DNA of 64,000 nucleotides from Candidatus Flexicrinis affinis (GTDB lineage Bacteria > Chloroflexota > Anaerolineae > Aggregatilineales > Phototrophicaceae). Positions 53,256-60,942 of this stretch are shown here, in pieces. How positions within the stretch are numbered: position 1 is the first letter of the stretch; the number at the start of each line of letters is the position of its first letter. The notes beneath the pieces are model-generated. The model had not been told where the DNA came from. It did not search any database and saw only the letters and a list, made by a program, of their open reading frames with translations. Both the position numbers and the translations under genes were made by a program. The DNA lies in NCBI GenBank assembly GCA_016716525.1, contig JADJWE010000004.1, forward strand, positions 248,001-312,000, in the 5' to 3' direction.

Positions 53256-54884
53256 ATGGAACACCGTTTACAAAAGCTGTTGGCGCAGGCCAACTACGGT
53301 TCGCGACGTGCCGCCGAAGACTTGATCACCGCCGGGCGCGTGCGCGTCAACGGGGAGGTCGCCCAACTCGGCTCCAAGGCCGACCCGGACAAAGACGTCG
53401 TCACCGTCGACGGTCAGCGCGTCGACCTGAAGTCCCCTCCAATCTACCTCGCTTACAACAAGCCGATTAACGTCGTGTCCGCGACCGAGCGTCAACCCGG
53501 CGACGACCGCCCGACCGTGCGCGACATGGTGCCGGTCGACGGTCACCTCTTCCTGCTTGGCCGCCTCGACGCCGAAAGCGAAGGGTTGGTCGTCCTCACC
53601 AACGATGGCGACCTCACGCAAGCACTGACCCACCCACGCTACGAACACACCAAGACGTATCAGGTTGTCGTCTACGGCAGCATGGACGGCCGCACTGCCG
53701 ACCGTTGGGCGCGCGGCGTGACCCTCGATGAAGAGGACGGCACGACGGTCGAGACCGCCCAGTGCTTCGTCGACATCGTGCGCCGAGAAGGCGACGTGAC
53801 GATCCTCAAGGTCGTGATGACCGAAGGCCGCAACCGGCAAATTCGGCGCGTGGCCGCCTTGCTCGGCCATCCGGTCAAGCGGCTTGTCCGCACCCATATC
53901 GGGCGCTACGCCATGGCTGATCTGCCACGCGGCGAGTATGTCGAGCTTAAGGAGCGCGACGTCAAGCTGCTCAAGACTGCCGCGCCCGAACTCGACGAAA
54001 TCCGCAAGATCAAGGGGCAGGAGAACGCGGCGAAGCGCCGCCAGAAGCTGATGGCTCATTCGACCGCCAGCGAGGAGCAAATCGAAGAGGCAAAGCGCAA
54101 CCGGCTTCCGCCCGCCCCGCGCCGCGGCAAGAAGTATGCCGCCCGCGATGCCGAGCGCGAAGAACGCACCCGCCGTGACGATCGTCCGCGCCGGCCCGGC
54201 AGCAGCGACCGCCGTGGTGGCCCGCGAGACGGCAGGCGTGTCGGGCCCAAGCCACAGGCATTTCGCTCTCGCCTGATGATCGACGAGTCGGGCGAGAATA
54301 CGCCCGGCGCGCGCCGTCATCGTGGCGACGACATACCCGAGGGTTTCCGTTCGCGGAACGCCGAACAGGACCTGCCGGAAGGCTTCCGCGCGCGATTGAG
54401 CGAGGCCGACCGTCCAACCCGGCGCGTGTTCCGCCGCGAGGGAGACTCGCGCGGTGGCGAAAGTCGTGGTGGTCGTGGGCCCCGGCGCGAAGGCGGCTAT
54501 CGTTCGCGGGATGGTGAGTCGCGCAGTGGCGAAGGTCGCGGCGAAGGCCGTCCGCCTCGGCGCGAAGGTGGATACCGTTCGCGGGATGGTGAATCGCGCG
54601 GCGGCGAAGGTCGCGGCGAAGGCCGTCCGCCCCGGCGTGAAGGCGGATACCGCTCGCGTGATGGTGAGTCGCGCGGCGGCGAAGGTCGCGGCGAAGGCCG
54701 TCCGCCCCGGCGCGAAGGTGGATACCGTTCGCGGGATGGTGAATCGCGCGGCGGCGAAGGTCGCGGCGAAGGCCGTCCGCCCCGGCGTGAAGGCGGATAC
54801 CGCTCGCGTGATGGGGAGTCGCGCGGCGGCGAAGGTCGCGGCGAAGGCCGCCCGCCCCGGCGTGAAGGCGGCTACCGCTCGTGA
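53256..54884 (+). CDS. rluB: Pseudouridine synthase RluB-like, with RG-rich repeat tail (frame broken at 3' end)
   Basis: The first 250 residues are an RsuA-family enzyme: an S4 domain (LQKLLAQANYGSRRAAEDLI then RVRVNGEVAQLGSKADPDKD), and the catalytic domain with its Asp in LGRLDAESEGLVVLTNDGDL, then TEGRNRQIRRVAALLGHPVK. It should make pseudouridine in 23S rRNA. After residue about 270 comes a basic, Arg-rich region, and from residue 420 a tandem 25-residue repeat (GESRGGEGRGEGRPPRREGG then YRSRD). After five copies the frame meets a TGA at 54882-54884; the same repeat goes on at once in another frame to 55519. So a real frameshift or an assembly error separates the two parts. Confidence 0.9.
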   Translation: MEHRLQKLLAQANYGSRRAAEDLITAGRVRVNGEVAQLGSKADPDKDVVTVDGQRVDLKSPPIYLAYNKPINVVSATERQPGDDRPTVRDMVPVDGHLFLLGRLDAESEGLVVLTNDGDLTQALTHPRYEHTKTYQVVVYGSMDGRTADRWARGVTLDEEDGTTVETAQCFVDIVRREGDVTILKVVMTEGRNRQIRRVAALLGHPVKRLVRTHIGRYAMADLPRGEYVELKERDVKLLKTAAPELDEIRKIKGQENAAKRRQKLMAHSTASEEQIEEAKRNRLPPAPRRGKKYAARDAEREERTRRDDRPRRPGSSDRRGGPRDGRRVGPKPQAFRSRLMIDESGENTPGARRHRGDDIPEGFRSRNAEQDLPEGFRARLSEADRPTRRVFRREGDSRGGESRGGRGPRREGGYRSRDGESRSGEGRGEGRPPRREGGYRSRDGESRGGEGRGEGRPPRREGGYRSRDGESRGGEGRGEGRPPRREGGYRSRDGESRGGEGRGEGRPPRREGGYRSRDGESRGGEGRGEGRPPRREGGYRS

Positions 54885-55380
54885 TGGGGGGGGGTCGCGG
54901 CGAAGGCCGCCCGCCCCGGCGTGAAGGCGGCTACCGCTCGCGTGATGGGGAGTCGCGCGGCGGCGAAGGTCGCGGTGAAGGCCGTCCACCCCGGCGCGAA
55001 GGTGGATACCGTTCGCGTGACGGTGAAGCCCGCGGCGGCGAAGGTCGCGGCGAAGGCCGTCCACCCCGGCGCGAGGGTGGCTACCGCTCGCGTGACGGTG
55101 AAGCCCGCGGCGGCGAAGGTCGCGGCGAAGGCCGTCCGCCCCGGCGCGAGGGTGGCTACCGCTCGCGTGACGGCGAGTCGCGCAGTGGCGAAGGTCGCGG
55201 CGAAGGCCGTCCGCCCCGGCGCGAGGGTGGCTACCGCTCGCGTGACGGTGAAGCCCGCGGCGGCGAAGGTCGCGGCGAAGGCCGTCCGCCCCGGCGCGAA
55301 GGTGGCTACCGCTCGCGTGATGGCGAATCGCGCGGCGGCGAAGGTCGCGGCGAAGGCCGTCCACCCCGGCGTGAAGGTGG
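54513..55380 (+). repeat. 75-bp tandem repeat encoding RG-rich units
   Basis: About eleven and a half copies of a 75-bp unit run through the rluB tail. Copies differ mainly at silent positions and at Ser/Ala and Gly/Ser codons. One copy around 54875-54900 is defective: CGCTCGCGTGAT is CGCTCGTGAT and the following GGGGAGTCG...GGCGAA region is collapsed to a run of nine G. Confidence 0.85.
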
Positions 55381-55519
55381 ACGCACGGGAGGCAGCGGGG
55401 GCAGCGAACGTCGCCCACCGCCGCGCAGCAGCGGCACCAAGCGGCCCAGCCGAAGCGACCGCCCGCAGGGCGGCGACCGCCCAGCCCGGCGCAAGCGCCC
55501 GGAAGACGCGGAAGAATAG
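54881..55519 (+). pseudogene. Detached C-terminal part of the RluB-like tail
   Basis: This open frame continues the RGEGRPPRREGGYRSRDGE repeats that stop abruptly at 54884 in another frame, with six and a half more copies, then a real ending: RTGGSGGSERRPPPRSSGTK and RPQGGDRPARRKRPEDAEE. It has no ribosome binding site or sensible start, so I treat it as the displaced end of the rluB product and not an independent gene. If the frame is restored the whole protein would be about 750 residues. Confidence 0.75.
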
Positions 55520-55538
55520 ACGTAATGTTCGGGTGCGG

Positions 55539-55548
55539 GTGCTATAAT
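55539..55548 (+). promoter_or_regulatory. Extended -10 promoter giving a probable leaderless mRNA
   Basis: TGCTATAAT is a perfect extended -10 box (TATAAT at 55543-55548). Transcription would begin about seven bases on, at or next to the ATG at 55556, leaving no room for a ribosome binding site. Confidence 0.55.
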
Positions 55549-55555
55549 CTTCGCT

Positions 55556-56293
55556 ATGAGCGAAGAGCGCCCGCACCACGTCGAATATCAAACGCGCGCT
55601 GGCTACCAGACGGTCATCGCCGATGACGGAAAGCAGTTCGCCGCTTTCGGTGCTCAACCCCTGTTGGGCCAACGCTTCCCCGCCATCGTGCTGCTGCACG
55701 ACTGGTGGGGCTTGACCGCCAGTGTGCGTGCACTCGCGGTTCAGATGGCACAGGCCGGTTACTACGTGATCGCGCCCGATCTTTTCGACGGGCGCACAGC
55801 CGACACAGCGCGCGAGGCTGCCTCGCTGGTCGAACTGATCGCGCGTAAGAAGCGTTTCGCGCGCGTGCTGGACGCTTTCGAGGTGGTCGAACAACATCAG
55901 CACACCATGCATCAAGTCGCGGTCGTCGGCGTGGGGTTGGGTGGGAGTCTGGCCTTTCGTGCGGCGATCCAATACCCACACCGCGAGAAAGCGGCCATCG
56001 CATTCAGCGGTTTCCCTCAAACATACATGGGCAAGTTTCGTCACTGCCCGGTGCCGGTGCTCGCTGTGTACGGCAGTGACGACCACCTGATCCCGCAGAA
56101 GATGATCGACGCGCTGCGCACCGAGCTGGCCGCGGCCGACCGGCACGACGCGCATCGGGTCGTCGTCATGCCCGGCGCCGGGCACGATCTTTTCCCCGAA
56201 GACGCCGACGGAGACGACCGCGCGACATCGGCTCGGGCGTTGGCGCACGCACTGACGTTTCTCGAACACCACGTGCGGAATGTCTCCGCATGA
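55556..56293 (+). CDS. Dienelactone hydrolase-family protein without the nucleophile
   Basis: A 245-residue alpha/beta hydrolase: PAIVLLHDWWGLTASVRALA with the family's LHxWWG, then YYVIAPDLFDGRTADTAREA. The nucleophile elbow reads VAVVGVGLGGSLAFRAAIQY, with Gly where the catalytic Cys or Ser should be. The acid (VLAVYGSDDHLIPQKM) and His (VVMPGAGHDLFPEDADGD) are kept. So the canonical triad is incomplete; it may have lost activity, use another residue or bind ligand only. It may be leaderless and lies after the rluB gene. It has no signal peptide. Confidence 0.85.
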   Translation: MSEERPHHVEYQTRAGYQTVIADDGKQFAAFGAQPLLGQRFPAIVLLHDWWGLTASVRALAVQMAQAGYYVIAPDLFDGRTADTAREAASLVELIARKKRFARVLDAFEVVEQHQHTMHQVAVVGVGLGGSLAFRAAIQYPHREKAAIAFSGFPQTYMGKFRHCPVPVLAVYGSDDHLIPQKMIDALRTELAAADRHDAHRVVVMPGAGHDLFPEDADGDDRATSARALAHALTFLEHHVRNVSA

Positions 56294-56338
56294 TCCGTCT
56301 TCCCGCACGTTGCATGCTGCTCAAAGGACGCTCTACCC

Positions 56339-57124
56339 ATGCCGATTCCGCCTCAATGGTTGCTCGCCATCCTAACCCTTGCCGCAACACTGCTCGCCCG
56401 CCCGGTCGTGCAGCAGTTGCAGCGTCCGCTGCTGATGGTGCCCGAGGTCTCGGCGGTGTATCCGCACGACACCGATGCGTTCACGCAGGGGCTGGTGTGG
56501 AACGGCTCGACGTTCTACGAAAGCACGGGCTTATACGGCGAATCCGACGTGCGTGAAGTCGAGCGCGACACCGGTGCCGTGCTGCGCGAGACACCCGTGG
56601 ACGAAGCGTTCTTTGCCGAGGGCTTGGCGTGGGTCGACAACCGGTTGATTCAGATCACGTGGCGCGAAGGCACGGCGTTCGTGTATGACGCCGGCACGTT
56701 CGAGCAGACCGGCACGTTCAGCTACGAGGGCGAGGGCTGGGGCCTGTGCTACGATGGAACGCGGCTGATCATGAGCGACGGCAGCGACGTGCTGACCTTT
56801 CGCGACCCGGAGACGTTCAAAGTCCTCGGGCGCGTGAACGCCAACTTGCAGGGCGAGCCCGTGGCGCGGCTCAACGAACTGGAATGTGTGGGCGATCGTG
56901 TGTATTCGAACGTCTGGCAGACCAACTTCATCGTGCGCATCAACCCGGCATCGGGTACTATCGACGCGGTGATCAACGCCGCGGCTTTACTCACCGAATC
57001 TGAGGCAACTTCGGCAGATGTGCTTAACGGAATCGCATACGATGCCGATCGTGATGTATTCTATATTACTGGAAAGCTGTGGCCGAAATTGTTTGAGGTC
57101 CGCTTCATCGAGGTAGTGCCATGA
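56339..57124 (+). CDS. Glutaminyl-peptide cyclotransferase (plant/bacterial type)
   Basis: A 261-residue secreted enzyme of the beta-propeller glutaminyl cyclase family. A signal-anchor-like start (WLLAILTLAATLLARPVV) is followed by VYPHDTDAFTQGLVWNGSTF, YESTGLYGESDVREVERDTG, FAEGLAWVDNRLIQITWREG, RLNELECVGDRVYSNVWQTN and ADVLNGIAYDADRDVFYITG, then KLWPKLFEV, all close to the family profile. It converts N-terminal Gln of exported peptides to pyroglutamate. Its stop overlaps the start of the next gene (ATGA). Confidence 0.92.
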   Translation: MPIPPQWLLAILTLAATLLARPVVQQLQRPLLMVPEVSAVYPHDTDAFTQGLVWNGSTFYESTGLYGESDVREVERDTGAVLRETPVDEAFFAEGLAWVDNRLIQITWREGTAFVYDAGTFEQTGTFSYEGEGWGLCYDGTRLIMSDGSDVLTFRDPETFKVLGRVNANLQGEPVARLNELECVGDRVYSNVWQTNFIVRINPASGTIDAVINAAALLTESEATSADVLNGIAYDADRDVFYITGKLWPKLFEVRFIEVVP

Positions 57125-58089
57125 GTGTCATTACGGTGACTCGGCAGATTTCCGAGCGCGCCCTCAACATCCTGCGCAAAGATCATGAGGTGCAGGTCTG
57201 GGAGGAAGACCGCCCGATGCCGCGTGTAAACCTGCTGCGCGCCGTCATGGAGAGCGAAGGTCTGCTCTGCATGCTGACCGACAAGATCGACGAGGCACTG
57301 CTCGATTCGGCCCCGAAGCTGCGCGCGGTCAGCCAGATGGCCGTCGGATTCGACAACATCGATCTGGCGGCTTGCACGGCGCGCAAGATCCCGGTCGGCC
57401 ACACGCCCGGCGTGCTCACCGAAGCAGTCGCCGACCTCACGTTCGCCTTAATCTTGGCCACCGCGCGCCGTGTAATCGAAGGCGCGCGCTACGTGCGAGG
57501 CGGGCACTGGGGCACGTGGAGCCCGGGCTTGCTGCTCGGCCACGACGTGTACGGCTCGAAGCTGGGCATCATCGGGTTCGGGCGCATCGGGCAAGCGGTT
57601 GCACGGCGCGCTGCCGGGTTCAACATGAAGATCGTGTATCACGGCGGGCGCGATAGCGACGCGGCGCGCGAGCTCAACGTGGAACCGCGCAGCATGGAAG
57701 CGCTGCTGCGCGAGAGCGACTTCGTCAGCCTGCATGTCCCGCTTACACCGTCCACCCAGCACATCATCGGCGCACGCGAGTTCGACATGATGAAACCGAC
57801 TGCCGTGCTGGTCAACACCGCGCGCGGGCCGCTCATCGACCAGAAGGCGTTGTACATTGCGCTGAAGGAACAGAAGATCTTCGCGGCAGCGCTCGACGTC
57901 ACCGACCCCGAGCCGATCCATGTGGACGAGCCAATCTTGCAGCTCGACAACTGCGTGATCGTCCCGCACATCGGAAGTGCCAGCGTGCGCACGCGCGAGG
58001 CGATGGGCATCTTGGCCGCAAAGAACCTGATCGCCGCGCTGAAAGGCGAGCCGATGCTCCACACCGCCAACCAAGAGGTCTACCTGTAG
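57121..58089 (+). CDS. D-2-hydroxyacid dehydrogenase (glyoxylate/glycerate type)
   Basis: A 322-residue NAD(P)-dependent enzyme. The coenzyme motif is KLGIIGFGRIGQAVARRAAG, the substrate-binding Arg is in AVLVNTARGPLIDQKALYIA, the Glu in VTDPEPIHVDEPI and the catalytic His in CVIVPHIGSASVRTREAMG. The VGFDNIDLAACTARKIPVGH loop is characteristic of the glyoxylate/hydroxypyruvate reductase subgroup. It should interconvert glyoxylate and glycolate, or hydroxypyruvate and glycerate. It overlaps the glutaminyl cyclase gene by four bases and is followed after three bases by the flavin reductase. Confidence 0.93.
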   Translation: MSVITVTRQISERALNILRKDHEVQVWEEDRPMPRVNLLRAVMESEGLLCMLTDKIDEALLDSAPKLRAVSQMAVGFDNIDLAACTARKIPVGHTPGVLTEAVADLTFALILATARRVIEGARYVRGGHWGTWSPGLLLGHDVYGSKLGIIGFGRIGQAVARRAAGFNMKIVYHGGRDSDAARELNVEPRSMEALLRESDFVSLHVPLTPSTQHIIGAREFDMMKPTAVLVNTARGPLIDQKALYIALKEQKIFAAALDVTDPEPIHVDEPILQLDNCVIVPHIGSASVRTREAMGILAAKNLIAALKGEPMLHTANQEVYL

Positions 58090-58092
58090 CGC

Positions 58093-58722
58093 ATGGAATT
58101 CGACCCGTCGACCCTCCCACAGCAGTCGATGTACAAGTTGATGATCGGGGCGATTGTGCCGCGCCCGATCGGGTGGATCTCCACCATCAGCCCGTCCGGC
58201 GTCGCTAACGTCGCGCCGTTCTCGTTCTTCAACGCCGTATGCAGCAACCCGCCGACGGTGTTGTTCTGCGTGAGTTCACGAAAAGGCGACACGCCGGTGA
58301 AGGATACGCTGCACAACGTGCTTGCGACCGGCGATTTCGTCGTCAACGTCGTGACGTACCCGCTCGCCGAAGCGATGAACCTGACCGCCGCAAACCTGCC
58401 GCCCCACTCCAGCGAGTTTGACTTTGCCGGTCTGGAAACCGCCCCCAGCGTAACGGTCAAAGCGCCGCGGGTGGCCGCAAGCCCTGTCCATTTCGAGTGC
58501 GTGCTCGACCGCACCGTACCGATCAATGCGGACGCAGTTGGCGGTGCGACGGTGGTGTTCGGAACGGTGACGCACCTGCATGTGGAGGACTCGCTGCTGA
58601 TCGGCCCCGACAAGATCGACCCGGTCGCGCTGCAGCCTGTCGGGCGCATGGCCGGGATGACCTACGCCAAAATCGACACCTTCTTCGATTTGGAGCGTCC
58701 GGTCTTGCCGAAGGCGGAGTAG
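58093..58722 (+). CDS. Flavin reductase-like protein
   Basis: A 209-residue FMN-binding split-barrel protein: MYKLMIGAIVPRPIGWISTI, then SGVANVAPFSFFNAVCSNPP and DTLHNVLATGDFVVNVVTYP, which match the DIM6/NTAB flavin reductase profile. It probably reduces FMN with NAD(P)H for a partner monooxygenase, or is a flavoprotein in its own right. The start follows the dehydrogenase stop by three bases, so the three genes form one operon. It converges with hmgA. Confidence 0.9.
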   Translation: MEFDPSTLPQQSMYKLMIGAIVPRPIGWISTISPSGVANVAPFSFFNAVCSNPPTVLFCVSSRKGDTPVKDTLHNVLATGDFVVNVVTYPLAEAMNLTAANLPPHSSEFDFAGLETAPSVTVKAPRVAASPVHFECVLDRTVPINADAVGGATVVFGTVTHLHVEDSLLIGPDKIDPVALQPVGRMAGMTYAKIDTFFDLERPVLPKAE

Positions 58723-58734
58723 CGGGCGAGATAC

Positions 58735-58933
58735 GATTGAACCACCGAGGCCGCAGAGAAACAGAGATCACACAGCGCGGTCTGTAGGGGCGAGCCGCCG
58801 GCTTGCCCGCCGCAGAGTGGACGGGGCCCGCCCCGTCCCTCCACACCGCGACGCTCCGCCTTTCTACGACCTATGCGTACAGCCACGGTGCCCGCTCTTT
58901 CTGACCACTGTTTCCTGAAAACTGGCAACTTCT
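58735..58933. repeat. Composite intergenic repeat block between convergent genes
   Basis: The 212-base gap holds a nonamer array led by GATTGAACC with units ACCACCGAGG, CCGCAGAGA, AACAGAGAT (58735-58776), then a palindrome GGGGCGAGCCGCCGGCTTGC (58787-58808), GGACGGGGCCCGCCCCGTCC (58819-58838), and at 58901-58933 heptamers in minus-strand sense (CAGTTTT, CAGGAAA, CAGTGGT, CAGAAAG), ending two bases from the hmgA stop. Confidence 0.7.
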
Positions 58934-58934
58934 T

Positions 58935-60098
58935 CTACGGCCAATTCGGGTCGATCCAGCTCGCCTGATAACCCTGCTTCTCAAGTTCGAGCGCGTCCAC
59001 GGCGATGTGCAGCGGATTGAACGTGTCGACCATCACGGCTAGCTCGTGCGTCTCCTTCGCGCCAATGCTCGCCTCGGTCGCGCCGGGCTGCGGACCGTGC
59101 GGCAGGCCGGATGGGTGCATCGAGATGTCGTACTTGTCGATCCCCTTGCGCGACATGAAGTTGCCGTCGCAGTAGTAGATCACCTCGTCGCTGTTGACGT
59201 TGCTGTGGTTGTACGGCGCGGGGATGCCCTCGGGGTGATAGTCGAACAGACGCGGCACGAAGCTGCACACTACGAAATTCCAGCCCTGAAACGTCTGATG
59301 CACCGGTGGCGGCTGATGGATGCGCCCGGTGATTGGCTCGAAGTCGGCGATGTTGAACGCCCACGGGTACAGGCACCCGTCCCAGCCTACAACGTCGTGC
59401 GGGTGATGGTCGAGCACGTGCCGGCTTATCCCGTCGCGCACCTTGATGCGCACCTCGAACTCGCCGGTTTCGGAACTGGCGCCGACGAACTCCGGCGCGC
59501 GGATGTCGCGCTCGCAGTACGGCGCGTGTTCGAGCAGTTGACCGACCTTGTTGACGTACCGCTTGGGCGGCTCGATCTCCGACGGCGATTCGATGACAAA
59601 GAAGCGCGCCTCGCCGGACATATCTATGCGCCATGTCGTGCCGAACGGGATGACCAGATAGTCGCCGGGACCGAAGGCCAGCGCACCGAATTGGCTGTGC
59701 AGCGTGCCGGCGCCCTCGTGGACGAACCACACCTCGTACGCCTGCGCGTTGCGGTAGAAGTAGTCCATGCCGGCGGTCGGGCGGCTGACGCCCAGCGTGA
59801 CGTCCTTGTTGCCGAGCAGCGTGCGCCGCGCCGACACCGGATCGCCGCCTGCCGGCACGTCGGCCGTGGCGAACGCCCGGTGGCGCACCGCCCCGTAGTC
59901 GGTGTATTCGGTCTTGGCCGGGCCGAGGTACTCGGTGCGCATCACGCGCGGCGGCAGGAAGTGGTGATACAGCAGCGACTGCAAGCCGTGGAAGCCTTCC
60001 AGCCCCATGACCTCTTCGCGGAACAGGCCGCCATCCGGCTTGCGGAACTGCGTGTGGCGCTTATGCGGCACGTCGCCGCGCTGAACATAGTACGGCAT
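58935..60098 (-). CDS. hmgA: Homogentisate 1,2-dioxygenase
   Basis: A 387-residue cupin dioxygenase. It opens with MPYYVQRGDVPHKRHTQFRK, the normal N-terminal strand, and shows RNAQAYEVWFVHEGAGTLHS, GDYLVIPFGTTWRIDMSGEA and VVGWDGCLYPWAFNIADFEP. Iron ligands should be in NFVVCSFVPRLFDYHPEGIP and YNHSNVNSDEVIYYCDGNFM; the closing SMHPSGLPHGPQPGATEASI matches the family. It opens the ring of homogentisate in tyrosine catabolism, giving maleylacetoacetate. No other genes of that pathway are in this window. A GGAAGG site precedes the ATG. Confidence 0.93.
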   Translation of the reverse strand: MPYYVQRGDVPHKRHTQFRKPDGGLFREEVMGLEGFHGLQSLLYHHFLPPRVMRTEYLGPAKTEYTDYGAVRHRAFATADVPAGGDPVSARRTLLGNKDVTLGVSRPTAGMDYFYRNAQAYEVWFVHEGAGTLHSQFGALAFGPGDYLVIPFGTTWRIDMSGEARFFVIESPSEIEPPKRYVNKVGQLLEHAPYCERDIRAPEFVGASSETGEFEVRIKVRDGISRHVLDHHPHDVVGWDGCLYPWAFNIADFEPITGRIHQPPPVHQTFQGWNFVVCSFVPRLFDYHPEGIPAPYNHSNVNSDEVIYYCDGNFMSRKGIDKYDISMHPSGLPHGPQPGATEASIGAKETHELAVMVDTFNPLHIAVDALELEKQGYQASWIDPNWP

Positions 60099-60229
60099 CG
60101 AAAGAACCTTCCTCTTTTTTCCTCGGTTTCCTTCATTTTATCGGAGTTTGGAAGCCTGTGCCTATGACTGTTCAGTGAGAGGGGGTGATGGAGGAACAAT
60201 TGCAGGGCGGGCCTCATCCCGCGTCGAGT

Positions 60230-60268
60230 CCCTCACCCCAAACCCCTCTCCCACGAGGGGCGAGGGGC
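60230..60268. repeat. D-type C-rich/G-rich element
   Basis: CCTCACCCCAAACCCCTCTC followed by ACGAGGGGCGAGGGG, an imperfect stem in the gap upstream of hmgA. It resembles the elements at 20079, 25425 and 46928. I see no other feature in the 277-base gap. Confidence 0.55.
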
Positions 60269-60375
60269 TTCACCGGCGCGTGATTCCGTCCCCTGAACAA
60301 GCACCGGATACAGGGCCGGGATCAGGCTAACGCGGCGGCTGCGGTTCTGGCTCAACCGCGCTGTGACGGTCATCA

Positions 60376-60894
60376 CTAGAGCAGCACTACGCTGAGCAAA
60401 TAGATGGCTCCACAAGCACAGAACAGCGTCATCCCGAACTGCAAGACACGCTCGTTGATTCGGTCCGGGTACCAGTAAACACACAGTGCAAGACCTAAGG
60501 TAGCCAACGCACCGGCAACAGGAACTACAAACGGCATCTGAAAGGCGAGTATGGCCAGAAAAATTGCAGGAAAGGCAAGGACTTGAAATATGTCCGGTAT
60601 GAGCAAGAGCGCGACAATACAAATAAGAGATGCCCAAATGAAGGCGTAGATCACAAGCCAACGGGGCGGTGCCGCGTACCACACAGCCAATGCAGCGAAT
60701 GCGCCGGCCAAAAGCATACCCGCATATAGAAACTCGCTGTCGACGAACCCCGATGCGATAATTCCGCGAGGGTCAAAAACTGCGACCGTCGCGGTCACAA
60801 ACACAACGATACCGGTCGCGAGCATCGGTGACGCGCGGCGGTCGGGGCGTGCGGTAGGGGCGTTGTCGGGTGGGGTCATCGGCGGTGCGGCCAT
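60376..60894 (-). CDS. Small polytopic membrane protein of unknown function
   Basis: A 172-residue protein with about five helices and no recognised family: MLATGIVVFVTATVAVFDPR, FLYAGMLLAGAFAALAVWYA, WLVIYAFIWASLICIVALLL, IFLAILAFQMPFVVPVAGAL and LQFGMTLFCACGAIYLLSVV. The first 20 residues are polar and proline rich (PPMTPPDNAPTARPDRR). It sits between the hmgA and MFS genes on the same strand, but with gaps on both sides. GC content is lower than in its neighbours. Confidence 0.6.
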   Translation of the reverse strand: MAAPPMTPPDNAPTARPDRRASPMLATGIVVFVTATVAVFDPRGIIASGFVDSEFLYAGMLLAGAFAALAVWYAAPPRWLVIYAFIWASLICIVALLLIPDIFQVLAFPAIFLAILAFQMPFVVPVAGALATLGLALCVYWYPDRINERVLQFGMTLFCACGAIYLLSVVLL

Positions 60895-60942
60895 TCGGGT
60901 GCGCGGCTCATATGATGATACACGCCACGTGCGCCGCAGACC

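Noticed and set aside
54513..55380. Possible CRISPR array
   Set aside because: Unit is 75 bp without spacers, codes for protein, and is part of rluB. No cas genes in the window.
53268..55418. 716-residue minus-strand frame rich in Ala, Arg and His
   Set aside because: A shadow of the 75-bp repeats and of rluB. Any repeat with a length divisible by three keeps several frames open; there is no start signal.
54872..56308. 478-residue minus-strand frame over the repeats and hydrolase gene
   Set aside because: Antisense to the hydrolase with intact LHDWWG motif and to the repeat tail.
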